Assembly: GCA_947044405.1 (NCBI GenBank)
Contig: CAMRHE010000063.1
Coordinates: forward strand, 7,284,001-7,348,000
Direction: 5' to 3'
Source of the DNA: Leptodactylus fallax
Lineage: Eukaryota; Chordata; Amphibia; Anura; Leptodactylidae
DNA: 64,000 nucleotides
This document shows, piece by piece, positions 1 through 11,086 of this stretch (position 1 is its first letter; each line of letters starts with the position of its first letter). Made by a program: the position numbers and the translations under genes. The notes below the pieces were generated by a model that saw only the letters and a list, made by a program, of their open reading frames with translations, was not told the DNA's origin and ran no database searches.

Positions 1-955
1 ACCCCCCTAGTGCATAAGTAATACTTCCATATTGGACCGACCATACCATGTTGGCGTACAAAAGTGGCCATGTTAGCTGGCAACGTATCCACAGCAAACT
101 TACCGTGGCGGTGATGGCCAAACCTGGAGTAAAGTCCCATCTCCATCCTAAGGAACTTATCAGAACAACTGCCTTAGAGACTGGAGAGGAAGGGGTGCGT
201 TCACATTTGCGTTGTTTGATACGTTCATCTGGTCTGTCGTAGAACCAAAGGAATGGATAAAACAGTAAAGCAGGCCCCTCTAAAGACGGACAACGGATCC
301 AGAGGGACCTCGCAATCCATTGCTTTCTCCATGACATCATCGGATGAAAAAGTCCAGCTTGTAGGACTTTTTTGTCTGCGATTTCAGGGTGACTCTGTGC
401 CTGATGTTGGTAGAGACCATGGTTCAACTTCCATGTAATAAGCAGTGTGTACTTGCCAAGAGTAAACATGTGGTTTGTTCCGTGTAACTATAGAGCATGT
501 ATGACCAATTGTACTTGACCGTGAAGCTACAAATAGTCTTATAAAAGAAGCTTCTATGGACACTATACTCCCAATTATCTCCCCGTGCTGTGGCAGTCAC
601 ACGGTCCATGGTTTTTGGCAATGATTTTTGATAATAACTGAGCTTGGAAGCGCAGATTTACAGCCAAGGGGCTGCGTAACCATCAGAAGTGACAGAATGT
701 GTGTTACAGAAAAACAGCGGAACAGAACATTATTAATAGCAAAGACAGAAGCGGCTGTGGATGCCACCATAGTCAGCTGCCGTGATTCACATATTGTATG
801 TAAGGAGAACACAGCAATGGAGGACAGCGTGATCTTACCAGGGGATTATAACTGCGACCCGTCAGCAGAGAACTCCTTTATGTAAAGAAAGGCATCTGAT
901 CTCCAGGCAAGACCTAAAAAGTTCAGGCAAAAATGACCTCAAAGGGAAAACGTAC
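1..955. other. Unassigned non-coding DNA
   Basis: I see no supported gene, RNA or mobile element here. The short open frames lack recognisable domains or exon signals. A small hairpin (AAAAGTCC / GGACTTTT) near 350-372 is within chance expectation. Confidence 0.5.
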
Positions 956-959
956 TGAC

Positions 960-1654
960 AGGAGTGTATGGTGAAAGGGATTGCGGGATATCAACCTGGC
1001 CCTGCAGATAGATGGGTTAAATCGCTGCCTCCGTTGCTGTGACATCACCATTTTTGTCAATATGCAAATGAACTCTTTGGAGCAATGGTAACACCCTTGT
1101 TGCTCCAAAGAGCTCATTTGCATATGGACAAAACCAGTGATATCTTGGCAACAGAGGTAGCCATTCACAAGGGGCTGGGATGGTATGCTGGTTCTTGTGA
1201 CCATAACCTATCTATCTGCAGGGCTGGGGTGATATGCTGGTTCTTGTGACCATAACCTATCTATCTGCAGGGCTGGGGTGATATGCTGGGTCTGGTGACA
1301 CTAACCTATCTATCTGGGGGGCTGGGGTGATATGCTGGTTCTGGTGACACTAACCTATCTATCTGCAGGGCTGGGGTGATATGCTGGTTCTGGTGACACT
1401 AACCTATCTATCTGCAGGGCTGGGGTGATATGCTGGTTCTGGTGACCATAACCTATCTATCTGCAGGGCTGGGGGGATATGATGGTTCTGGTGACCATAA
1501 CCTATCTATCTGCAGGGCTGGGGTGATATGCTGGTTCTGGTGACACTAACCTATCTATCTGCAGGGCTGGGGTGATATGCTGGTACTGGTGACACTAACC
1601 TATCTATCTGCAGGACTGGGTGAATTTTCTGGGTTCTGCTGACAGTCCCTTTAA
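960..1654 (+). mobile_element. TTAA-bounded foldback MITE (family A, copy 1) with expanded right arm
   Basis: This is copy 1 of a non-coding palindromic element found four times here (also 5893, 34400 and 57038). The core near 1050-1130 has inverted arms carrying the octamers ATGCAAAT (1062-1069) and ATTTGCAT (1116-1123) around a short loop. The right end is CCCTTTAA at the TTAA of 1651-1654; the left end is decayed and its position approximate. A TTAA target with ends reading AAAGGG suggests a T2/Kolobok-type MITE. The right arm is amplified into a 49-bp minisatellite. No transposase is encoded, so any movement would need one supplied from elsewhere. Confidence 0.75.
1172..1650 (+). repeat. 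49-bp minisatellite (right arm of MITE copy 1)
   Basis: About nine tandem units of 49 bp, each with GGGCTGGGGTGATATGCTGG, a TTCTGGTGACA-type segment and CTATCTATCTGCA. The unit is the terminal part of family A, seen once per arm in the unexpanded copies at 5893-6216 and 34400-34716. The last unit leads into the CCCTTTAA end. Confidence 0.9.
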
Positions 1655-1677
1655 GTCCTGTAAATTACTTCTAAGAC

Positions 1678-1989
1678 TTAAATTGGTTTTTCAACCCCAA
1701 ATTGATTTTTCACATTGATGACCTAGGTCATCAGTATGTGATCTATCGGGGTCTACCACCCGGAACCCGCACAGATCAGCTGTTCTAGCAGCCTTTGGGT
1801 GGCGGAAGCGGCTAGTGGATGGACGGCCCATGCAGCAGCACTACTATAGAAGTAATAGGAACGGTGCAGCAGCCCCGTTCGCTGCATAGTGATGGTTCTG
1901 GTGAACTGTAGCGCCGCTCCTATTACTTGTATAGTGGTAGACCTGTGATCAGTATGAAAATTCAATTTGGGGCTGGAAGACCCCTTTAA
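1678..1989. mobile_element. TTAA-bounded foldback MITE
   Basis: A non-coding inverted repeat bounded by TTAA at 1678-1681 and 1986-1989. The arms pair around CCCCAAATTGA (left) and TCAATTTGGGG (right), and an inner palindrome pairs TAATAGGAACGG with CCGCTCCTATTA. Size (312 bp), ends and TTAA junction fit a T2/Kolobok-type MITE unrelated in its arms to family A. Confidence 0.65.
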
Positions 1990-2149
1990 ACTAGTTGTCC
2001 CACAATGACAACTTCTGACCTATAATAGGCATTAGGGGTCTTGAGATATGGTAGTCTGACTGCTAAAACCCCAACAATACCCGACATGAAAGTGCTAGGG
2101 TATTGAATAAGAAGGTGCAACCCCTTTGGCGTTTTTCTTGAAGCAGAGC

Positions 2150-2335
2150 CACTTCTGATTTAGCACTCTGTTATTGAATTAGGAGGGCTTTCTTTCACAT
2201 ACAGCACCACACCTATCCATGGTTTGTGTCTAGTACTGCAGATTGGCTTGATTGAGGTGGATTGGATGAACTGCAATATCACAAACCACCTGTGGTCAAG
2301 TGTGGCGCTGTTTTTAGAACAAAATGGCTATGGTT
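2150..2335. repeat. Dispersed repeat family C fragment
   Basis: Shares the signature of a recurrent short repeat in this window: a GCAG...CTGC hairpin followed by a TACCAGA/ATCACAAACC-type stretch and GTGTGGCGCTGTTT. Other copies lie near 15875, 21075, 23110, 30925, 31940, 45370, 55225, 56745 and 63115. I cannot name the family. Confidence 0.55.
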
Positions 2336-2750
2336 GCCCAATTGGTTGAGTGTGTAGTAGACGTGAATGTTATAAGCCGCCCAGAGCTCGCTGTATTCAC
2401 GTAACCCTCCCTGCGGCAGTCAGATGTGTTACAGCTCCGTCTTTTCCATAACTTAAAGTGAAGCTCTGTCACCTAGGTAAAATGGATTTAAGTGTAACAC
2501 GAGACCGACGGTAATGAGTCTGATGCAAGGCAGCCACGGATTGATTTACGTACTGGACAGCTCCTGAAATAGATAGCAAACACAACCGTATCAGGGTTAC
2601 CTGGATGAACCCGCACCGCCATGTCATTTCACTGCTTTTAAGTGACAGAACAAAACGGAGGCGCCATTACATAACCTCACATGTCATCACAGCCAGAGGT
2701 CCCGAGAACCGGATTCCCTTCCCTGGTACAAGTCATTTACTGCACGCTGA

Positions 2751-2752
2751 TG

Positions 2753-2804
<52 letters not shown>

Positions 2805-2806
2805 AG

Positions 2807-2846
<40 letters not shown>

Positions 2847-3040
2847 CATTATATATATATTATATATGTAGCTATCTATGTACAACCCATCCATTCATAT
2901 AACCCATCCTATTCATTCACTATTTATACTTCATCCATCTATCTATCCATCCATTATCTATCTATCTACCTATCTATCTATCTATGTATCATCATCTATG
3001 TATCTATCCATCCATTATCTATCTATCTATCTATGTACAA
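2751..3040. repeat. TATC tetranucleotide microsatellite
   Basis: Interrupted (TATC)n with CATCCAT and ATATAT variants. It runs directly into the 35-bp satellite. The open frame through it is simple repeat (YLSI), not a gene. Confidence 0.95.
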
Positions 3041-3046
3041 AAAGTC

Positions 3047-4895
3047 CACTGATGCCTGGTGTTTGAAAGAGTAGTCTGACACCTGGTGACCTAGTGTTCG
3101 AAAGAGCGGTCCGACACCTGGTGGCCTAGTGTTCGAAAGAGTGGTCCGATACCTCGTGACCTAGTGTTCGAAAGAGTGGTTAGACACCTGGTGACCTAGT
3201 GTTCGAAAGAGTGGTCCGACACCTGGTGGCCTAGTGTTCGAAAGAGTGGTTAGACACCTGGTGACCTAGTGTTCGAAAGAGTGGTCCGACACCTGGTGGC
3301 CTAGTGTTCGAAAGAGTGGTCCGATACCTGGTGATCTAGTGTTCGAAAGAGCGGTCCGACACCTGGTGGCCTAGTGTTCGAAAGAGTGGTCCGATACCTC
3401 GTGACCTAGTGTTCGAAAGAGTGGTTAGACACCTGGTGACCTAGTGTTCGAAAGAGTGGTCCGACACCTGGTGGCCTAGTGTTCGAAAGAGTGGTTAGAC
3501 ACCTGGTGACCTAGTGTTCGAAAGAGTGGTCCGACACCTGGTGGCCTAGTGTTCGAAAGAGTGGTTCGATACCTGGTGATCTAGTGTTCGAAAGAGCGGT
3601 CCGACACCTGGTGGCCTAGTGTTCGAAAGAGTGGTCCGATACCTCGTGACCTAGTGTTCGAAAGAGTGGTTAGACACCTGGTGACCTAGTGTTCGAAAGA
3701 GTGGTCCGACACCTGGTGGCCTAGTGTTCGAAAGAGTGGTTAGACACCTGGTGACCTAGTGTTCGAAAGAGTGGTCTGACACCTGGTGGCCTAGTGTTCA
3801 AAAGAGTGGTCCGACACCTGGTGGCCTAGTGTTCAAAAGAGCGGGCCGACACCTGGTGGCCTAGTGTTCGAAAGAGTGGTCCGATACCTCGTGACCTAGT
3901 GTTCGAAAGAGTGGTTAGACACCTGGTGACCTAGTGTTCGAAAGAGTGGTCCGACACCTGGTGGCCTAGTGTTCAAAAGAGTGGTCCAACACCTGGTGGC
4001 CTAGTGTTCGAAAGAGCGGTCCGACACCTGGTGGCCTAGTGTTCGAAAGAGCGGTCCGACACCTGGTGGCCTAGTGTTCGAAAGAGCGGTCCGACACCTG
4101 GTGGCCTAGTGTTCGAAAGAGTGGTCCGATACCTCGTGACCTAGTGTTCGAAAGAGTGGTTAGACACCTGGTGACCTAGTGTTCGAAAGAGTGGTCCGAC
4201 ACCTGGTGGCCTAGTGTTCGAAAGAGTGGTTAGACACCTGGTGACCTAGTGTTCGAAAGAGTGGTCTGACACCTGGTGGCCTAGTGTTCAAAAGAGTGGT
4301 CCGACACCTGGTGGCCTAGTGTTCAAAAGAGCGGGCCGACACCTGGTGGCCTAGTGTTCGAAAGAGTGGTCCGATACCTCGTGACCTAGTGTTCGAAAGA
4401 GTGGTTAGACACCTGGTGACCTAGTGTTCGAAAGAGTGGTCCGACACCTGGTGGCCTAGTGTTCAAAAGAGTGGTCCGACACCTGGTGGCCTAGTGTTCA
4501 AAAGAGCGGTCCGACACCTGGTGGCCTAGTGTTCGAAAGAGTGGTCCGATACCTCGTGACCTAGTGTTCGAAAGAGTGGTTAGACACCTGGTGACCTAGT
4601 GTTCGAAAGAGTGGTCCGACACCTGGTGGCCTAGTGTTCAAAAGAGTGGTCCGACACCTGGTGGCCTAGTGTTCGAAAGAGCGGTCCGACACCTGGTGGC
4701 CTAGTGTTCGAAAGAGCGGTCCGACACCTGGTGGCCTAGTGTTCGAAAGTGTGGTTAGACACCTGGTGGCCTAGTGTTCGAAAGTGTGGTCCAATGCCTA
4801 GTGTTCGAAAAAGTGGTCCGACACCTGGTGGCCTAGTGTTCGAAAAAGCGGTCCGATACCTGGTGGTCTAGTGTTCGAAAGAGTGGTCTAGTGGT
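3047..4895 (+). repeat. 35-bp satellite, about 53 units, with higher-order structure
   Basis: Head-to-tail 35-bp units; a typical unit contains CACCTGGTGGCCTAGTG and TTCGAAAGAGTGGTCCGA. Variants differ at a few positions (gCGGTCCGA, GTGGTTAGA, ATACCTCGTGACC, ATACCTGGTGATC, GCGGGCCGA, TTCAAAAG). They are ordered rather than random: a 7-unit block of 245 bp recurs from about 3094, 3339 and 3584, and later blocks repeat at 490 bp. This indicates amplification in blocks by unequal exchange. There are no spacers, so it is not a CRISPR array. The terminal units near 3050 and 4790-4895 are the most divergent. Confidence 0.95.
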
Positions 4896-5892
4896 AGAAA
4901 TTTTCAGATTCTTATTGATCCTTGTTGATGGCCTAGCAATACAAACCTGGCCCTGATCCCTGGGGCCTAGCGGCAGATGCTCTTGCAAAAAGCACCTTCC
5001 TTGCCCAAATTGCTTGCACTGATGACATGTCAGCTACCCGTGGTGCTATTAAAATATTCTCTCACCAATTCTATTCTGATCCCTCAGTGGAATAATCTGC
5101 TTGTCGGAGCTAACAGTCTTGACCGTCAACATGTGGTTGCCTAATGTTAAAAAAAAAGAAAACAAAACACGGAGCAATACAGAGAACTACCTGTAGAGGG
5201 CGCACGCACCTGCCATTCCAACCTTTCCTTTTGATATATAATATGACCCTGACATTTGGAACCAGTGTAAAGTTGGAATAGAAATAGCAGTGACCAAACA
5301 GGTTGGAAGAGCAGGCGTCCTGGAGCCCGTGGAGGGGCTCGGGGATATTTTTGAAACTGGACGGAAAGATCAAAGTGTTGGCTTAAAATAGAATTTTTGC
5401 AGATTTTGAGTTTTCAAGGAGCCTATGTTTTGCCGTATCGGAGGAGTTAAAAATCTGGATACTGTAATAACTCCAGATGATAAAATAAAATCTAAAAAGT
5501 TACAAATTATATGCAACGTTTGGGTCAAATTCACTCGAAATCAACATGGCTGCCATTGCAGTCCTTCAAGGGTTTGTCACCATCATATTTGCCAAGTGGT
5601 GCAGAAATACTGAAATTGAAGGGGCGGGGTCATCACTGAAATATCTAGGCCTTTTACCCATCAGGAATCTGGCAAAGCTGAGTGACCACCCCTACATCGG
5701 TTACCTATAGTTGGAGCAGATATATAATTTTTGTTGACCCTGGCAAGAACTTTCTCCTTTGCTCATTGCTGCCCTCTAGTGAGCTGCAGAAAAGAGTGGG
5801 GGAAGAGAAGTGATATTTGTGAAACATTTCTAACATGGAAACATAGTTGACAGGGAATCGGCCCTAGGGGCATCTTCTAAGTGGACAAGTAC
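4896..5892. other. Unassigned non-coding DNA
   Basis: No supported gene. The short open frames at 5110-5373 (-) and 5425-5613 (+) show no recognisable domain. The sequence is not obviously low-complexity and may include undetected old repeats. Confidence 0.4.
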
Positions 5893-6216
5893 TTAAAGGA
5901 AATCTGTCACTAGACCCCAGCATATCACCCACAGATAGGTTAGGGTCACCTGAATCAAACAATGTTTTCCCCTTGCAAATCGCTGCCTCCGCTGCCGAGA
6001 TATCGCAGTTTTTGTCCATATGCAAATGAGCTCATTGGATAATGGCGGCGCCCTTGTTGTCCCAGAGAGCTCATTTGCATATTGATAAAATGGCGATATC
6101 TCAGCAACAGAAGCTTCGATTCACATGGGAAAAACAATGTTTGATTCAGGTGACCCTAACCTATCTATCTGCAGGGTTGGGGTGATATTTTGGTTTTGAT
6201 GACACACTCCCTTTAA
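5893..6216 (+). mobile_element. TTAA-bounded foldback MITE (family A, copy 2, unexpanded)
   Basis: A complete 324-bp copy bounded by TTAA at 5893-5896 and 6213-6216. The arms are inverted: AATCAAACAATGTTTT on the left pairs with AAAACAATGTTTGATT on the right, and the inner arms carry ATGCAAAT (6020-6027) and ATTTGCAT (6073-6080). It has one copy per arm of the segment that became the 49-bp minisatellite in copies 1 and 4, so it shows the ancestral arrangement. Non-coding. Confidence 0.85.
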
Positions 6217-6840
6217 GTGATCTCCTTATATAGTGTGATTTCACCCCCTCTCAAAAAAGGTAGCTTTTCTGAATTTACATTTAGCAAAAAGTATCCAGAT
6301 GACTTGATATTGTAAATTTGAATAGCCGAGCAACGGTGAGACATTTTAAAGGGGAAGTACAGCGTCTCCCGGGTGATGGGGTCACTTCGAGGGTTGTGTT
6401 TCTATGTCACAAAGGTGAAGAATTTTAGGATTCCTGCTGTTGAACTAGATCTCAGCTGAGTTCAAATTTGATATTGGTTTGCCACCAGTTGTAGCTCATC
6501 CGTCTTATCCCGGACAAGACACATGCTGACAGCTTGCCCAATGTTTAGGACTGGCATCTGTGCCTTTATGTATCATGATTCTCCATTATTTCATCATCAG
6601 TTACTTCTCCCGAGTGTTAGATAAAACCTACCTAATGATTATATAGCCAACCTCTCTAAAAGGGGAATGACCTCTATAAATTGTAGGTAGAATGGTAACC
6701 CATTGACTCAGTGCTCCACCTAGTGGATATTCACAATATGACAATCTTACTGACAAAAGGCAAGTACCTGAAGATGGGAGGATGGGAAGGTGATCCATAG
6801 CGGGCTACGTCATGCTATTATTCACTATAATAAGGCAATT
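6217..6840. other. Unassigned non-coding DNA
   Basis: Nothing recognised. No open frame with a known domain, no clear inverted repeat and no RNA gene signature. Confidence 0.4.
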
Positions 6841-6842
6841 TT

Positions 6843-6997
6843 GTATCTATCTATCTATCTATCTAAATACCTACCTATATCATATCTATCTACCTACCTA
6901 TCTCATATCTATCTATCTCATATCTATCTATCTATCTAATATCTATCTATCTCATATCTATCTATCTCATATCTATCTATCTATCTATTTATCCACT
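6843..6997. repeat. TATC/TCATATC microsatellite
   Basis: (TATC)n interspersed with CATATC and ACC variants; the open frame across it is low-complexity. Confidence 0.95.
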
Positions 6998-6999
6998 TG

Positions 7000-8120
7000 C
7001 CCTGTGTTCACACTGTAGGCCTATTCGGGCCCAAGAGAAGTATGCCTGCATAGTGTAGGGTACCATCTGAATGAGGTCTCCTTATCAGAACAGATGGGCT
7101 CTCACATTTCCCCAAAATGCATGCCAAGTTCAAAATGCATGCCACTTCATGTTTGCATATGTCTTAGCGCCCTCTAGAGAGTGCTGCTGTATTTTTTTCT
7201 ATCTATCTATCTAATGTTTTAAAGGGCACAAGGTAGGTGGGGAGCCCAGAAGACTCAATTTGCACCCCTTCTGGTAGGTCTGCTTTTTTTTATACCCTAC
7301 CTTTATACCTTTTTTGTGCTGTTTTTTCTCAATTTTCCTATTAGAAAACTGCAAAGTAAGACAACATTGCATGTACAACATTTCCCAAGTGGCATCTTAT
7401 ATGTCAGACACACTACTTCAGCTCTACCTTTAAGTGTCAGTCTTTACTGCAGTTCTAGAATTATATTTACGAGCCAGGATACAAAAGATAAATAGTTCTG
7501 TGGATTCTTTCTGAGCAGGGGACTACTGCAATACACACAATTCTGGGAGGACACAGAAAGGGATGAATATTTAGTGTTTGGGACCTGCTGGAATAATTGT
7601 TGACATGACTGCCGAATACGGCGCGCTCCCATCTTTGCCTTGGATGCAGGTTTGGTTGACTTCATCTAAATGTCCTGCATATTCCATGCTGTTTCTCTGT
7701 ATCACTCAGTTTTTCAATTTGCGCAGTCCATTGTAAGTAATTGGTGTCCGGCCATCGTCTTGTCAGTCTTTTCCAGTAATTCGGAAGCATTTTCTGGCTC
7801 CGTCTTCCTGTCTGACCTCAGTTCATTCTCTAAGTGCTCGGTTGCTTGTGCTGAATAATACGAGTCAGCTGTACTTTGTAAAGTGCAGCACATTTGGTGA
7901 GATCTATAAAGCATTTTAAGTGGTAAAGATGGGGGAGGAGCCTTTCTAGAAATCACCCGGCGCTCGGCTTTTAAGACGCCATTATATCCCTGATTATTAT
8001 TTAGCAGGTCTCAGGTTACCTCTGCTTGCCAGTTGCACCCAATGGAGGGCACTAATGCATTTAATGAAAGTACATCTGAATCCAGGGGCTCTATCTCTTT
8101 AAGAGTTTCTCCCCTTTCAA
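7000..8120. other. Unassigned non-coding DNA with a short TATC tract
   Basis: A minor (TATC)n tract lies at about 7197-7214. Open frames at 7444-7665 (-) and 7670-7956 (both strands) show no domain I recognise and lack supporting splice context. Confidence 0.4.
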
Positions 8121-8130
8121 CCAAACCGGA

Positions 8131-8760
8131 GTGTCTTATAAATTGAAGAGAGACCAATCCAGCTGTTTTGGGGTCAGAACAGAGCAGGGTACTAGTTGGC
8201 TAGATGACATATTGATGACAAGAATTGGATGGCTACTTGTTTACATTGATGGGATCCAAGTGGTGTATGGAGACTTATTTACAGGCAATGCTTCATGGGA
8301 AAAAAAAGTATGCAAATTAGCTGTCCTCCAGAAGGAAGGAAACCTTCTTATACAGCCACAGCTAGATGGCAGGACTTTGACAAGGTATGGGTGGGTACTT
8401 GTTCACATTGAAAAGATCCAGGTGGTATATGGAGACGTACTTACAGGCAATGCTTCATGGGAAAAGGGTATGCAAATTAGCTCCCCTCCAAAAGGAAGAA
8501 ATCCTCATATCAGCCAAATCAGTATGCTCTGTAAGTTGAAGAGACACCCATCTGTAGACAGCTGTTTGTGGTCTTGCCCCCATCGTAGTAGGGTACTAGT
8601 TGGCTAGATGACATGACGTGAGTGGGTACCACTTCTCATTGAAGAGATCCAGCTGGTGTATAGAGACTTCTACACAGGCAATGCTTCATGGGGAAAAGAT
8701 ATGCAAATTAGCTCTCCTCTAGAAGGAGGAAACCATCGTCTTATCGGCCAAACTGCCGTA
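8131..8760. repeat. Three-copy divergent tandem repeat with octamer motifs
   Basis: A segment of roughly 165-235 bp occurs three times in a row. Each copy has GAGATCCA-like sequence, GTGTATGGAGAC-like sequence, ACAGGCAATGCTTCATGGG, then ATGCAAAT (8310-8317, 8470-8477, 8701-8708) and TTAGCT. The first and third also share TACTAGTTGGCTAGATGACAT. A 158-aa frame crosses the first two copies but matches no family I know and does not continue through copy 3, so I read it as repeat, not gene. Confidence 0.7.
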
Positions 8761-8879
8761 CGTTGTGATCGATGAATGTGATACGATCAGAACAGGGAAG
8801 AGGGTGTGAGCGACGCGGCTTCTTCTAACAGCTGAGCCCAGGCGTCGTACACCACATATTGATGACCTAACCTAAGGAT

Positions 8880-9349
8880 CCACAGCCCGTCTAGGGTATT
8901 ACAGCATTCATGTAAGGGCGATTGAGTTGCAGTACCAGACATGGCTTATAGTCCAAAGTGGTGCTATTTCTAGCAAATAAAAAAGCAGCCCCAGTTTTGT
9001 ATACTTTGGTCATGGTCCACACTTTCTAGCCGCAACAGCCTTTGTTAGTACCTTTACCTCCACCTAAACAGAGGTAGGATCGACAGTTCCTTTTAGGCAA
9101 CTGCCCCGACTTGGCGGAGGGAGAGGGAGCCCATTCTAATCTTCTTCCTATTAGCAGGACAGCAGCTACAAAGAGTGTCTTTCCTTGGAGGACCCAATAC
9201 GGATATACATTACACATTGGCATGCAATTCTTCATTTCACCTGTGGCGGTGCTGCAGTGCCATTAAACACTTGTTGACAGGTTCCCCTACAGCTGATCGC
9301 CAGAGATCCCAGGACTAGGGTAGTCTGTGATCCGCTTATTGTCAAAAAC
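8880..9349. repeat. Fragments of dispersed families C and D
   Basis: 8895-8990 matches family C (GCAGTACCAGACATGG then GTGGTGCTATTTCTAG). 9150-9349 matches family D, marked by AAGAGTGTCTTTCCTTGGAG and ACAGCTGATCG, shared with 30430-30650 and 54540-54740. Neither family is coding. Confidence 0.5.
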
Positions 9350-10361
9350 TTAAAGGGGTTTCCCATAAACTTAACTATATTTAGATCCGTAGACAACTAT
9401 AAGTTAAAAAAAATTAGCAAATATAACTTAAATTGTAAATTTAAAAATGTAAAAATTTTCAGAATCTTAAAGATTTTCTCTAACCATCTTGGTGGTGACA
9501 GTCTTGGTGGTTTCCTATAGATACGACCATGAATACAGGATCTTTCTATAGTCTGGTCACAGTCACGATTTACTTATTGTGGACAGGTTATCAGACAGGG
9601 ACAGTGCAGGTATGAGAAGATAACCCGGCCACTAGGGATGAGCGAGCTCTTTCGATTAGACCCGAATTTTCCAAAAATTTCAGGTTAACCCAAAACTTCT
9701 GGAATTCAACACCCACTGTTATCATCTGAGGTCTTCTCAGACCCTAGAGTGTAATAAATGGACCACCTAGTGGTCATCTGGAGTCCTCTTCAGGTGTCTT
9801 CCTAGCTAACATCATGCACCCTGAGGACTCTTTCACCCAGTGTCATGATGTCACCACGCCCCATGTGAAAGCTGAGGCCCAATTACAGGCCCCAGTGGTG
9901 ACCCTTGGGCGCTTGACCTATGCCATAGGCTGGAAGAGGCCTGAAGAGGTCTCGGTGGGACCACCGAACACTGCAAGGACGCCAAGGAGTTGAAGCACGG
10001 TGAGTATAAGTGTTTACTTTTTTACCCACTTCCTCTTAGATTCTTGGGAGGGTCTGAGGAGACCCCGGAATATAATAATAGCGCTCACAGTTTGTACCAA
10101 ACAAATTCACCCTTCTTTACCGGCCACAATAAGGACATCATGGCTGGATTTTTGACAAGTCCCAGACCATAGAAAGTTTCTGCCTTCATGGCCGTATCCA
10201 TTGACCACCGATCAAGTCCAATGATGTCACCACCAAGATGGTTGGAGGAAATCTATAAAACTCTGCAAAATTTTCAATTATTTAAATTTACAAAATTGTT
10301 TAATTTTTTAATTTCTTCAAATTCATATAGGGTTATGTTCATGGGGGAAAAAATCCTTTAA
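9350..10361. mobile_element. Long TTAA-bounded foldback element interrupted by a nested insertion
   Basis: Bounded by TTAA at 9350-9353 and 10358-10361, with AAAGG-type ends. The arms are long inverted repeats: AACCATCTTGGTGGTGACA at about 9482 pairs with TGTCACCACCAAGATGGTT at about 10225, and the AT-rich stretches outside also pair. The centre is split by a family E insertion (9633-10119). Without it the host is roughly 500 bp. It fits a T2/Kolobok-type MITE. Confidence 0.7.
9633..10119. mobile_element. Family E, hAT-like non-autonomous insertion with 8-bp target duplication
   Basis: The block begins TAGGGATGAGCGAGCT and is flanked on both sides by CCGGCCAC (9625-9632 and 10120-10127). Such an 8-bp duplication is the mark of hAT transposons. 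The interior carries TGATGTCAC-like palindromes and GACCC...TATAATAATA sequence shared with 13725, 38485 and 55880. No transposase frame is present, so this is a MITE-like passenger. The two ends match only weakly as inverted repeats, which tempers the superfamily call. Confidence 0.6.
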
Positions 10362-11086
10362 GAATTCTGTGGCGGGTCTTACTTGGATAACTTTGTGATG
10401 GCGGATACAAGGTGAAACCGCCTCGAACCGTTGATGAATTCAGAGCGTAGAACGAATCTCGCCAGTAAGAATGTTAAATTCTGCAGCAATTTCAGTAATT
10501 AAAAGCTTCTTTTATCCTTTTGATACCCTTGATAAGTTGCTTTCAAACATGAAACAAATCCCCGTGGAGCCACTCATGCCTAGTGAGAGTGTTTATATTC
10601 CTGACAATAAACCCAGATAACACGCACGGAATAAATAGTAGTCAAGCTAAGAATGTAATGCAGCACTGGCTAAATATGTTCCCGCTTAACTCATGCAAGA
10701 CCAGTCCCGAAGTTGATGGGATGACTTAAAGGGGAACGCCTCACGTATTCATTTTAGCTTCACTAAGTAAATATGCCTGAAGAAGGTCATCATGTTTTTT
10801 ATTTTTTTATGTTTTTTTCCTATTTATTTTTCATTTTTAAGGAGTTTACTGGGGGCGGCCATATTGGAGAAACACAAATTCTTCCTGTTTTGGTGCAGAA
10901 GGGTGTGTGCTTTATGGGAGGTGCACTAAAAGGAGTCAAGTGAGTAGTGTCATACCTCAGATTTGAGAAGAGATGGAGTACAACCCCCTCACTCCCTAGA
11001 TACCCATAGACTACATAGCCTTGTTTGTGTGTATAGGATTACTATCCTGGCACATCTAGGCCATCGGCAGTACAGTAGAGATGTCA
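10362..11086. other. Unassigned non-coding DNA
   Basis: AT-rich sequence with poly-T runs; no gene or repeat family recognised. Confidence 0.4.

Noticed and set aside
3047..4895. CRISPR-like array of 35-bp repeats
   Set aside because: Units are contiguous with no spacers, and the genome is eukaryotic; it is a satellite.
3047..4895. CENP-B-box resemblance (TTCGAAAGAGCGGG-type words) in the 35-bp satellite
   Set aside because: The match needs a one-base gap, the best CGGG units have TTCA instead of TTCG, and typical units lose further required bases.
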